Of a DNA stretch of 64,000 nt, positions 49,827 through 57,541 are shown one piece after another. Source of the stretch: Leptospira semungkisensis. Its GTDB lineage: Bacteria; Spirochaetota; Leptospiria; Leptospirales; Leptospiraceae. The stretch is taken from assembly GCF_004770055.1 (NCBI RefSeq), contig NZ_RQEP01000019.1, positions 186,001 through 250,000 of the forward strand, given 5' to 3'. Below the pieces are notes generated by a model. That model was not told where the DNA came from. It was given only the letters and a program-made list of their open reading frames with translations, and did no database searches. The translations under genes were made by a program, and so were the position numbers. The stretch's first letter is position 1, and each line of letters begins with the position of its first letter.

Positions 49827-50642
49827 ATGTTAGAAGTCATTAGGATCTATACCAATAGTCCGCTTAGGAATTTCTCCTATATCGTCCGCGAGCCGGAAAC
49901 TGAAAAAACTCTCTGCATCGATCCGTTTGATTCTTCTCAGATCTCAAAGGTTCTTTCTGCCAAGAACTGGGATTTAGATTATATTCTCAACACTCACGAG
50001 CATCATGATCATATTTCGGGTAACCAAGGTTTGGTAAGAGAATTCGGAGCCGAGATTCTTGCTCATCCGAATGCAATGACAAAGATCCCTAACGCGAGTA
50101 AAGCTCTGCAAGAGAAGGAAAGGATCTTATCGAACAAGGACTCTTCTTCTTATTTAGAAGTGTTTTATACACCAGGGCATACATTCGCTCATCTCTGCCT
50201 TTTACAAATGGAAAAGGAAATTCCCTACGCAGTCTTTACAGGGGATACTGTATTCAATTCAGGAGTCGGAAACTGCAAAAACGGAGGAGATCCGGAAACC
50301 TTGTACACTACCATTCTAGAAAAGTTTGAGACTCTTCCTGGTTCGGTCCGATTGTATCCGGGCCACGATTATTTTAAGAATAATCTACGCTTCAGTCTGA
50401 ATATTGATCCTAAAAACCTTGCTGCCAAAACTGCTCTGTCAAAAGTCGAATCTCTTAAAGAGAACGAAGAATTCTGGACCACATCCTTTTCGGAAGAAAG
50501 ACAATTCAGTCCCTTCTTCTTAGCGTTTCGTCCGGAAGAAAATCTTGTACAGGGAATTAAGAAATCAACCGGTAACGAGTCCATTCCTTCGGACCCAAAA
50601 TCACTCTTTCTTGCCTTGAGATCTCTTAGAGATAAATGGTAA
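49827..50642 (+). CDS. Hydroxyacylglutathione-hydrolase-like MBL-fold protein
   Basis: A 271-residue metallo-beta-lactamase-fold protein of the glyoxalase II group. Zinc-binding His57, His59, Asp61 and His62 are in 'NTHEHHDHISGN', further ligands are in 'YTPGHTFAHLCL', 'FTGDTVFNSGVG' and 'LYPGHDYFKNN'. Glyoxalase II hydrolyses S-lactoylglutathione to lactate and glutathione; relatives oxidise glutathione persulfide. The neighbours (disulfide reductase 6 bases downstream, glutaredoxins, convergent glutathione synthesis genes) support a thiol substrate. The C-terminal 70 residues are atypical and unassigned. Confidence 0.85.
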   Translation: MLEVIRIYTNSPLRNFSYIVREPETEKTLCIDPFDSSQISKVLSAKNWDLDYILNTHEHHDHISGNQGLVREFGAEILAHPNAMTKIPNASKALQEKERILSNKDSSSYLEVFYTPGHTFAHLCLLQMEKEIPYAVFTGDTVFNSGVGNCKNGGDPETLYTTILEKFETLPGSVRLYPGHDYFKNNLRFSLNIDPKNLAAKTALSKVESLKENEEFWTTSFSEERQFSPFFLAFRPEENLVQGIKKSTGNESIPSDPKSLFLALRSLRDKW

Positions 50643-50648
50643 TTACTC

Positions 50649-52025
50649 ATGAAAAAATATGATATTCTAGTCATCGGCTCCGGTGGCGGGACCAAACTAG
50701 TCACTCCTCCTTCTAAACTCGGATATAAAGTAGCGATCTTAGAAAAGGACCGTTTAGGCGGAACCTGTCTGAACCGAGGATGCATTCCTTCTAAGATGAT
50801 CATCTATCCTGCGGAGATACTCGCTCTGGCGAAAGATGCCTCTCGATTTCAATTGGATATTCCCGGTCCTCGCAAAGTAGATTTCAAAACCTTGATCGAA
50901 AGAGTTTCTGCAACGGTAGACGCTGACTCGGACAGTATCATTCCTGCCTATGAGAAGAATCCGAATATAGATTATTATCCTTATGAAGGAAGATTTGTAG
51001 AAAATAAAGTAGTTCGAGTGAATGGAGAGCTTCTTACTGCAGATCGGATCTTTATTGCGGCTGGTTGCAGACCCAGTATCCCCGATATCCCTGGTCTAGC
51101 AGGAACTCCTTACATGACTAGTAGAGAGGCTCTCAGAAGAACGGATCTTCCGGATCGACTTCTTGTGATCGGCGGAGGATATATAGGTTTAGAGCTCGGC
51201 TTTGCGTATTCTGCATTCGGTTCTAAGACAACTTTTCTAGTTCGGAACAGAATGATCTCTCATGAAGATAAGGATATCATAGACGGTTTTGAAAAGGCGT
51301 TCAGCAAGAAAGAAGATGTAAGACTCGGAACGAATGTTAAGAAAGTAGAATATAAGAAAGGAATCTTTCATCTAGAATGCGAGGATGCGAACGGAGCCTT
51401 TTCAATCGAAGGAGATGCACTTTTGGTTGCTACTGGGATCAAGCCGAATACGGATTGGCTGGACCTGCAAAACACGAGTATACAAACCAACGAAAAGGGA
51501 TATATCAAAACAAACGAATATTTAGAGACAACCTCTCCGGGAGTGTATGCGTTCGGAGATATTATTGGTAAGTATTTCTTTCGCCATTCCGTGAATTTCG
51601 AAGGTGAGTTTCTATTTCAGTCCTTATACGTAGACAAGGAAAGAAAGCAGGTCGATTATCCTCCTGTTCCCCATGCGGTATTCACTCACCCTCAAGTGGC
51701 AGCCGTCGGAAAAACGGAACAGCAATTGATCAAAGAAGGAATCGAGTATATCTCCGCAATCAATCCTTACTCAAGCAGTGCCACCGGAATGGCCAGGCTT
51801 TCCGAAGATCAATTCGTAAAGATCCTAGTCAGCCCTAAGACCAGAAAGATACTGGGAGCCCATATCATAGGAGATGAAGCTTCCAATTTAATTCATCTTT
51901 TCGTACTCCTAATGACCATGGATGGGACTTTAGAGGACTTGCTTAGGATGATTTATGTTCATCCGGCATTGCCAGAAATCGCAAGAAATGCGGCAAGAAA
52001 GGCAAGGGAAATATTAAGCGTCTAA
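50649..52025 (+). CDS. Pyridine-nucleotide-disulfide oxidoreductase (dihydrolipoyl dehydrogenase-like)
   Basis: A 458-residue FAD enzyme with a redox-active disulfide Cys40/Cys45 in 'GGTCLNRGCIPSK', NAD(P) motif 'LVIGGGYIGLELG' and 'GVYAFGDI'. The C-terminal 'YVHPALPEIARNA' has His438/Glu443, the catalytic dyad contributed to the partner subunit. The N-terminal FAD loop reads 'GSGGGTKLVTPP' rather than the usual GxGPGG. The C-terminal pattern and 'SDSIIPAYEKN' resemble mycothione reductase as much as lipoamide dehydrogenase. No 2-oxoacid dehydrogenase gene is near. With a glyoxalase-like gene six bases upstream and glutaredoxins downstream, a role in reducing a low-molecular-weight disulfide such as GSSG is plausible. 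Confidence 0.8.
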   Translation: MKKYDILVIGSGGGTKLVTPPSKLGYKVAILEKDRLGGTCLNRGCIPSKMIIYPAEILALAKDASRFQLDIPGPRKVDFKTLIERVSATVDADSDSIIPAYEKNPNIDYYPYEGRFVENKVVRVNGELLTADRIFIAAGCRPSIPDIPGLAGTPYMTSREALRRTDLPDRLLVIGGGYIGLELGFAYSAFGSKTTFLVRNRMISHEDKDIIDGFEKAFSKKEDVRLGTNVKKVEYKKGIFHLECEDANGAFSIEGDALLVATGIKPNTDWLDLQNTSIQTNEKGYIKTNEYLETTSPGVYAFGDIIGKYFFRHSVNFEGEFLFQSLYVDKERKQVDYPPVPHAVFTHPQVAAVGKTEQQLIKEGIEYISAINPYSSSATGMARLSEDQFVKILVSPKTRKILGAHIIGDEASNLIHLFVLLMTMDGTLEDLLRMIYVHPALPEIARNAARKAREILSV

Positions 52026-52098
52026 TATCCTAAGAAGCCAAAGGATTGCCGAAAACAGCAAGGCTTCAAAATGTATTCTTGGAGCCGTTTTTTCGGGG

Positions 52099-53016
52099 AT
52101 GAATAAAGCATTAGAGATAAAAAATTTAGTTAAGACCTACGCCGGGGGAGTGCAGGCCTTAAAAGGGATCGATTTGACTGTGGACGAGGGAGATTTCTTC
52201 GCCCTGCTCGGTCCAAATGGAGCCGGAAAATCCACGACGATTGGGATCCTGAGTTCTTTGGTAAATAAGACCTCAGGGCTCGTAAAGATCTTCGATGCAG
52301 ATATAGACTCTCAGCTTACTTTAGCAAAATCTTATATAGGCGTTGTGCCTCAGGAATTTAATTTTAATATCTTCGAAAAGGTAGAGCATATAGTAGTCAA
52401 CCAGGGAGGCTATTACGGACTTCCGAGAAAAGTTGCCTTGGAGAGAGCTCATAATTACCTTAGCCAGCTCGGGCTCTATGACAGAAGATTAGAAGGAGCA
52501 GGAAGACTCTCCGGAGGAATGAAGCGCAGACTTATGATCGCAAGAGCGCTTGTGCATAATCCTAAGATACTTATCTTGGATGAGCCTACCGCTGGAGTGG
52601 ATATAGAATTTAGACGTTCTCTCTGGGATTTTTTAGTGAAGCTAAACGAATCAGGGATCACGATCATTCTAACCACACATTATCTGGAAGAAGCAGAAAA
52701 TCTCTGCAAGAAGATCGCAATCATCGACCAAGGACGGATCGTGGAGAATACTTCCATGAAGGAGCTGTTGGTCAAATTAGACACTCAGATCTTCGTATTG
52801 GATCTAAAGGAGCCGATCTCTGTTCCACCCAACTTGAATGGTTTTCATCTCAATAGAGTGGATGATCTCACTTTGGAAGTCGAAGTAAACAAACACAATT
52901 CCTTAAACGAATTATTCCAATTATTAGATAAGAGCGGCATACAGATTTCGAGCATGAGAAACAAATCCAACCGCTTAGAAGAACTCTTCCTCAAACTCGT
53001 GGAGAAAAAACTATGA
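52099..53016 (+). CDS. ABC-2 type transporter ATP-binding protein
   Basis: A 305-residue ATPase. Walker A is 'GPNGAGKST' (residues 38-46), the signature is 'LSGGMKRRLMIARAL', Walker B is 'ILILDEPTAGVD', and the switch His is in 'LTTHYLEEAE'. This order and the C-terminal extension match ABC-2 exporters of the NodI/DrrA type, which export lipids, drugs or glycans. The permease gene overlaps its stop by four bases. The 73-base gap before it separates it from the reductase gene. Confidence 0.93.
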   Translation: MNKALEIKNLVKTYAGGVQALKGIDLTVDEGDFFALLGPNGAGKSTTIGILSSLVNKTSGLVKIFDADIDSQLTLAKSYIGVVPQEFNFNIFEKVEHIVVNQGGYYGLPRKVALERAHNYLSQLGLYDRRLEGAGRLSGGMKRRLMIARALVHNPKILILDEPTAGVDIEFRRSLWDFLVKLNESGITIILTTHYLEEAENLCKKIAIIDQGRIVENTSMKELLVKLDTQIFVLDLKEPISVPPNLNGFHLNRVDDLTLEVEVNKHNSLNELFQLLDKSGIQISSMRNKSNRLEELFLKLVEKKL

Positions 53017-53786
53017 CCTTCGAAGAAAAATACAATGCGTTCTCCACGATTGTTCGGAAAGAAACAGTCCGTATTCTGCGGATTTGGATCCAGACTCTCA
53101 TTCCTCCCGGAATTACTATCTCTCTTTATTTTCTGATCTTCGGAAAGCTAATCGGCTCTCAAATCGGAGATGTTGGAGGACATACATATATCCAGTTCAT
53201 CGTTCCTGGGTTAGTCATGATGTCTGTGATCTTAAATGCGTACAATAATGTGGTTTCTTCCTTTTTCGGCGCTAAATTCGGAAAGAATATTGAAGAGCTT
53301 CTCGTTTCTCCTACTCCCGCTTATTTGATCGTTCTTGGCTATTCTATTGGAGGAGTGATCCGAGGTGTATTAGTGGGAGCGATCGTTACCGTTGTATCTC
53401 TCTTCTTCACAGAATTAAGATTGTATAATGTGACTGTCGTTGCGATCACAGTTGCCCTTTCCGCTCTCATGTTTTCCATGGGTGGTTTCTTGAATGCACT
53501 TTATGCCAAGAAATTCGATGATGTTACTATCATTCCTACATTCATTCTTACTCCGTTAACTTACCTAGGAGGGATCTTCTACTCGATCAAGATGCTTCCT
53601 GAAAGCTGGCAAATCGTATCTAAGTTTAATCCTATTCTATACATGGTAAATGCGTTTCGATACGGATTTTTAGGGGTCAGCGATATAGATCCTTTGGAAG
53701 CAATAGGATTGCTGATCTTAGGAACGATCCTACTCTATTCGGTATCCGTCTATTTATTAAGTAAGGGTTTTGGTACAAGAACATGA
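53013..53786 (+). CDS. ABC-2 type transporter permease
   Basis: A 257-residue membrane protein with six hydrophobic helices and the ABC-2 signature near its end ('TYLGGIFYSIKMLPESWQIVSKFNPILYMVNAFRYG' spread over about residues 188-222). With the ATPase encoded just upstream (ATGA overlap) it forms an exporter of the YadH/NodJ type. The cargo is unknown. Its stop overlaps the first bolA start by four bases, so the exporter and BolA genes are in one translation-coupled unit. Confidence 0.92.
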   Translation: MTFEEKYNAFSTIVRKETVRILRIWIQTLIPPGITISLYFLIFGKLIGSQIGDVGGHTYIQFIVPGLVMMSVILNAYNNVVSSFFGAKFGKNIEELLVSPTPAYLIVLGYSIGGVIRGVLVGAIVTVVSLFFTELRLYNVTVVAITVALSALMFSMGGFLNALYAKKFDDVTIIPTFILTPLTYLGGIFYSIKMLPESWQIVSKFNPILYMVNAFRYGFLGVSDIDPLEAIGLLILGTILLYSVSVYLLSKGFGTRT

Positions 53787-54058
53787 TGCCTGACGCAAGC
53801 ATAGAGATAGAAACTATTTTGAGAAGGGAACTTTCTCCGACAATCTTAGAGGTCGTAGATTTTTCTGCAGAACATGCCGGCCATTCAGGAAATCCAAATA
53901 GCGCCAAACGAGGAACTCATATCAGAGTCCGAATTGCAAGCGCGGCATTCCAAGGAAAATCCCTCTTGGAACAGCATAGATCCGTATACTCTCTCTTAGG
54001 AGAATTCTTAAAGAAGAAAGGGATCCATGCCTTGGAATTGAAGACGGAAGGTCCTTGA
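53783..54058 (+). CDS. BolA-family protein
   Basis: A 91-residue BolA domain. The core 'THIRVRIASAAFQGKSLLEQHRSVYSLLGEFL' region (residues 45-77) has the conserved 'LLEQHR-x-VY' helix with the His that shares an Fe-S cluster with a CGFS glutaredoxin. The N-terminal 'IETILRRELSPTILEVVDFSAEH' contains the variable loop where the second ligand (His) lies. It overlaps the ABC permease stop by four bases. A second BolA and a CGFS glutaredoxin follow, a typical BolA-Grx partnership. Confidence 0.88.
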   Translation: MMPDASIEIETILRRELSPTILEVVDFSAEHAGHSGNPNSAKRGTHIRVRIASAAFQGKSLLEQHRSVYSLLGEFLKKKGIHALELKTEGP

Positions 54059-54130
54059 GGAAAAAAGATTGTCGCAAGAAGGCTCTCGTAAGGAGCTGAT
54101 ATTAAATCCTCTGTCTAAGAATCGGTAAAA

Positions 54131-54355
54131 ATGACTGTACAAGAAATCAAAGACAAGATCCAATCCGGGCTCCCAGGATCGGAAGTCGAGATCCAAGACC
54201 CGTACAATGACGGGGTCCATATCAAAGCCATCGTAAAATTCTCCGGATTCTCCGGAAAATCCGTTTTGGAACAACATAGAATGGTCTACGCCACTCTAAA
54301 AGATGAGCTCAAAGAAGAAGTTCATGCATTGGGATTAGAAACGAAAGTATCATAA
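54131..54355 (+). CDS. Second BolA-family protein
   Basis: A 74-residue compact BolA of the YrbA/IbaG-like size. The conserved block is 'FSGFSGKSVLEQHRMVYATLKDEL'-like, seen here as 'GKSVLEQHRMVYATL', and the strand 'VEIQDPYNDGVHIKAIVKF' precedes it. It lies 72 bases after the first bolA and 25 bases before the CGFS glutaredoxin gene. Two adjacent BolA paralogues may reflect different Fe-S carrier roles, one of them possibly regulatory. Confidence 0.88.
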   Translation: MTVQEIKDKIQSGLPGSEVEIQDPYNDGVHIKAIVKFSGFSGKSVLEQHRMVYATLKDELKEEVHALGLETKVS

Positions 54356-54380
54356 ATCTTACCAAGGAAATATAACTAGT

Positions 54381-54692
54381 ATGGAAAAAACGCTACAGGA
54401 TAAAATCGAAGGGCTGATCGGATCTCAAAAAACCTTCTTATTCATGAAAGGAACTCCTGACGCACCTATGTGCGGTTTCTCTGCAGGAGTTACGAATGTG
54501 TTGAGAAGTTTGGGAGTTCAATACGGTTCCTTCAATGTTCTTTCCGACCAAAACGTTCGCGAAGGGATCAAAGAATTTGCGAATTGGCCGACTATTCCTC
54601 AGCTCTATATAGACGGAGAATTTATCGGCGGTCACGACATCGTAGTCGAGATGGCAAGAAGCGGAGAACTGCAAAAGAAGTTAGGCAATTAA
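54381..54692 (+). CDS. grxD: Monothiol CGFS-type glutaredoxin (Grx4/GrxD)
   Basis: A 103-residue glutaredoxin with active-site C31-G-F-S in 'PDAPMCGFSAGV', the preceding 'FMKGTP', and the glutathione-binding 'NWPTIPQLYIDGEFIGGHDI'. These proteins bind a [2Fe-2S] cluster using their Cys and one glutathione per monomer and pass it on, often with BolA. Both BolA genes upstream support this. The cluster needs glutathione, whose synthesis genes lie convergently just beyond. The CPYC glutaredoxin starts one base after its stop. Confidence 0.95.
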   Translation: MEKTLQDKIEGLIGSQKTFLFMKGTPDAPMCGFSAGVTNVLRSLGVQYGSFNVLSDQNVREGIKEFANWPTIPQLYIDGEFIGGHDIVVEMARSGELQKKLGN

Positions 54693-54693
54693 T

Positions 54694-54948
54694 ATGATGA
54701 AGCTCTACCAATTTTCAAGCTGTCCTTATTGCGCTTATGTGAAAGATGAATTTTCACGGATGGGACTTGTAGAAGGAAAAGATTACGAATTGGTAGAGGC
54801 TAGTAGAGGAACCCCAGGCAGAGAAGAAGTTGTCCGATTAGGAGGCTTAAGCCAGGTTCCTTTCTTAGTGGATGGAAATATCCTAATGTATGAATCCAGA
54901 GATATCGTGGATTACGTTCGATCTCGCAAGAAGGTGGTTGGGGCTTAA
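54694..54948 (+). CDS. Glutaredoxin-like protein with CPYC site
   Basis: An 84-residue dithiol glutaredoxin/glutathione-S-transferase N-domain-like protein. The redox motif is C10-P-Y-C13 in 'FSSCPYC', the cis-Pro is in 'SQVPFLVDGN', and the helix 'MYESRDIVDYV' has the glutathione-binding Glu-Ser pair. It would reduce protein-glutathione mixed disulfides. It is one base after grxD. The stop overlaps the stop of the convergent ATP-grasp gene, and a short GC-rich stem covers both. Confidence 0.9.
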   Translation: MMKLYQFSSCPYCAYVKDEFSRMGLVEGKDYELVEASRGTPGREEVVRLGGLSQVPFLVDGNILMYESRDIVDYVRSRKKVVGA

Positions 54949-54956
54949 AACCCCAA
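54938..54956. repeat. Short inverted repeat at the convergent stop codons
   Basis: TTGGGG (54938-54943) and CCCCAA (54951-54956) flank a seven-base loop that contains both convergent stop codons. A GC-rich six-base stem without a T-tract on either side is weak as a terminator, but its position suggests a role in ending or protecting both transcripts. Confidence 0.4.
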
Positions 54957-55970
54957 TAGATCCAGGATCTTCTCCCCTACTTTCCTATTCTTTCCAGAAT
55001 ACGGATAATTATGAATATATAATACAGGATTGAAGTTCAGTTCTAAGATCTTGTATTTCCCTTCCGAACTAAGATCTTCAACGATAATATCCACTCCGCA
55101 AATCTTTGCATCTACTGCCTTGGCTGCCTGGACTGCCAGTTTCTTATAAGAAACGTGAGCAAGATCTGTTACATCCACCGAATCCCCGCCAGTGCTAATA
55201 TTCGAATTCTTTCGAACAAAGACCGTCTCCTCGGATTTTGGGATCGTATTCGGGTCTTTTCCGGCTTCTTTCAAAACGGATAGTTCGGTATCATTCAATT
55301 GGATCTTTTCTAAAGGAGTAACATGCCCCACTCCTCTTCTTGGATCCTGATTTTTTTCTTCGATCAGTTCTCGGATTGTCTTCTTTCCGTCCCCTTTTAC
55401 ATTTGCAGGAATGCGATTGCAGACTGCCACGCATTCATCTCCGATCACCAAGAAGCGATACTCATTTCCGGGAGCAAATTCTTCTATGATTGCGGTTTCG
55501 GAAAGGCTTAATGCGAGCTCTAAGGCTTTTGCTTGTTCCGACTCGTGAGAATCTTTCGGCAATATAGTGATCCCTATTCCGAAATTAGTAGTCACAGGTT
55601 TTACTACCATGATCCGATTTTGGATCTTCTTTAAGAATTCCAAACCGGAAGAAATATCCGAAACGCTAGTTCCTTTGGGGACTTCTATATTTGATTCTTC
55701 TAATATTCTTTTCGTAACTGTCTTATTCTCCATGACTAAAAAAGTCATATAAGAATCTAATTCCGTTTTAGAAGCTTCCTTTACGAGTCTGGACTTTCCA
55801 TTTCCGTTCAATCGAATAAAATGGCTTTTTCTCTCTAAGATCTCTACTTCCAAGCCTCTATTCAATGCGTCTCGGATGACAATCTGAGTAGAGATCTCCA
55901 AGTCCTCGAATCCTTTCAGTATGAATTCATTCGGATCTAATGACTGGCCTGGCTCCAATTTATACTTCAA
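54945..55970 (-). CDS. ATP-grasp glutathione-synthetase-like protein (GshF C-terminal half)
   Basis: A 341-residue ATP-grasp protein. It shows 'ILEESNIEVPKGTSVS', 'RIMVVKPVTTNFGIGI' (nucleotide-binding lysine and glycine loop), 'IIEEFAPGNEYRFLVIG', 'VCNRIPANVKGDGKKTI' and 'ICGVDIIVEDL', then 'KILELNFNPVLYIHNYP'. This order is that of the ATP-grasp module of bifunctional GshF, which joins glycine to gamma-glutamylcysteine, not that of free E. coli GshB. The TTG start at 55970 overlaps the gshA stop (TTGA). So a normally fused enzyme appears encoded by two coupled genes. Confidence 0.85.
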   Translation of the reverse strand: MKYKLEPGQSLDPNEFILKGFEDLEISTQIVIRDALNRGLEVEILERKSHFIRLNGNGKSRLVKEASKTELDSYMTFLVMENKTVTKRILEESNIEVPKGTSVSDISSGLEFLKKIQNRIMVVKPVTTNFGIGITILPKDSHESEQAKALELALSLSETAIIEEFAPGNEYRFLVIGDECVAVCNRIPANVKGDGKKTIRELIEEKNQDPRRGVGHVTPLEKIQLNDTELSVLKEAGKDPNTIPKSEETVFVRKNSNISTGGDSVDVTDLAHVSYKKLAVQAAKAVDAKICGVDIIVEDLSSEGKYKILELNFNPVLYIHNYPYSGKNRKVGEKILDLLGF

Positions 55971-57508
55971 TGATTGCAGATCCTTGCGGTTGTGTTTTTC
56001 TTTACCTTCTCCGCCTCTTCTATCTTAATCTTTTCCTGCATAGACTTCTGCACTTCTTTCACGAACATATCCCATTTTCCTGGAGTAAGCTCCATCTGAG
56101 ATTGGTTCCTGAAATTCTCTTTTGCAAGGTGAATGCCTAGATCCCGATACTCCCAACCTTCGTTCTCTATCCGATCGATTACTTTTCCAGAAGGAGTCAG
56201 CCTCGAATCATCAAAGCGTGCATTCATCAATTTTAAGGTGTCTTGATAGAAGTGCCTACCGGTATGACGATCCAATTCTTCTGCGATAGGAAGAAGAGAA
56301 CGAGTATATTCTTTAGCTCGAGCAATAAAATCGGTTTCTTGTCCTGAATCTTCGAGCACTGTGAGTCCCGGCTTTCTTCCTTCCCAAAGGATCCTTTTGG
56401 TGTTCTCTCTCAGCCTAAGTTTCTCAGCTTGGTCGATAGAAGGACTTTCTTTCAAGAGCCCATCTAAAAGAATCATCTGGATATATCCAAGACTCGGCTT
56501 GTTGACTCCTGTAGGTGACTCAGGAACCAAATCCAAACAACGAATCTCTAAGTATTGGATACCTCTTGCCTTGAGTGCATCCAAAGGTCTTTCGTCATTT
56601 TTAGGAACCTGCTTTGGTCGAATCGGAGAATAGAATTCATTTTCTATTTGAAGATAATGATTGTTCAATTGATTCGGCATTTCTCCAAATTTTTCGTATG
56701 GAGGGTATGGAGTGCTTACGGCATAGTGCATTCCATCCATATATTCCTTTAAGGAATTATAATTGATCGGCAGTTCGTCCTGGACCTTGCTCGTATATCC
56801 GATCTCACTCATTCGTAAAGAAGTTGCATAAGGCGCATAATATGTATGTTGCTTATGCTTCTTGAATGGATAATCGCTCGGCACAGGAAGGAATGTCTCA
56901 TCGAAAGCAGGAGTAGCACCCGTAAGATACAAAACCTCAGGAACCCTTCGAAGGAAATTCCTGGTAACGGAGAGATATAATTCTGAGATTTCCTCCTTAG
57001 TGAATGAGGAGATCTCTTTTCCTAAAATTTGCTTCAGAAATAAATTCGAGAAGGAAAAGTTATAATGCACACCTGAGATCGTTTGCATTCTTCTTCCATA
57101 GCGAAGGCCAAGACCGTTTCTATAGATCGTCTTCCATTCTCCCGAAAAAGAATGTCCGTATTGACCTAGAGGTATGTCCTTATCATCCTTAGGAAGAATA
57201 GGAGGCATACTAAACGGCCAAATCCATTCCTCCTTAAGATGACGGGAAGTGAATATATGCAGATCTTGTAATTCTCTTACGATTGCCTCTATTCTAGGTC
57301 TTGGATTGGTAGCGAACTCTAACTGAGGCTCCGAAAAATCAGTTTTGATAAAATGATTCGTAAGACTCGAGCCTAAACCCTCTGGATGAGGAGTCGTTGC
57401 AATCCTTCCATCATGGAAGATGCGCATGCTTTCCTTTTCCAAACCGTGTTTCGCCTTTACTGCATGGCGAAGGTTTGGACAAGTTGGAAGCGATATACTG
57501 CGTTTCAT
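55967..57508 (-). CDS. gshA: Glutamate-cysteine ligase
   Basis: A 513-residue ligase making gamma-glutamylcysteine. It has 'HGLEKESMRI' with the ATP/Mg glutamates, 'DFSEPQLEFATNP', 'GLRYGRRMQTISGVHYNFS' and 'QYLEIRCLDL', then 'TGVNKPSLGYIQM'. Length is near E. coli GshA (518) and the N-terminal half of GshF. It follows the gamma-glutamyltranspeptidase gene after 33 bases and overlaps the ATP-grasp gene by four bases, so synthesis and turnover of glutathione are encoded together. Confidence 0.93.
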   Translation of the reverse strand: MKRSISLPTCPNLRHAVKAKHGLEKESMRIFHDGRIATTPHPEGLGSSLTNHFIKTDFSEPQLEFATNPRPRIEAIVRELQDLHIFTSRHLKEEWIWPFSMPPILPKDDKDIPLGQYGHSFSGEWKTIYRNGLGLRYGRRMQTISGVHYNFSFSNLFLKQILGKEISSFTKEEISELYLSVTRNFLRRVPEVLYLTGATPAFDETFLPVPSDYPFKKHKQHTYYAPYATSLRMSEIGYTSKVQDELPINYNSLKEYMDGMHYAVSTPYPPYEKFGEMPNQLNNHYLQIENEFYSPIRPKQVPKNDERPLDALKARGIQYLEIRCLDLVPESPTGVNKPSLGYIQMILLDGLLKESPSIDQAEKLRLRENTKRILWEGRKPGLTVLEDSGQETDFIARAKEYTRSLLPIAEELDRHTGRHFYQDTLKLMNARFDDSRLTPSGKVIDRIENEGWEYRDLGIHLAKENFRNQSQMELTPGKWDMFVKEVQKSMQEKIKIEEAEKVKKNTTARICNH

Positions 57509-57541
57509 AAATAGTCCTATTATAAATCTTGAATATGGAAA

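Noticed and set aside
52031..52085. GAAGCC/GGCTTC stem before the ABC ATPase as a terminator of the reductase gene
   Set aside because: Only six base pairs with a long loop and no U-tract directly after it.
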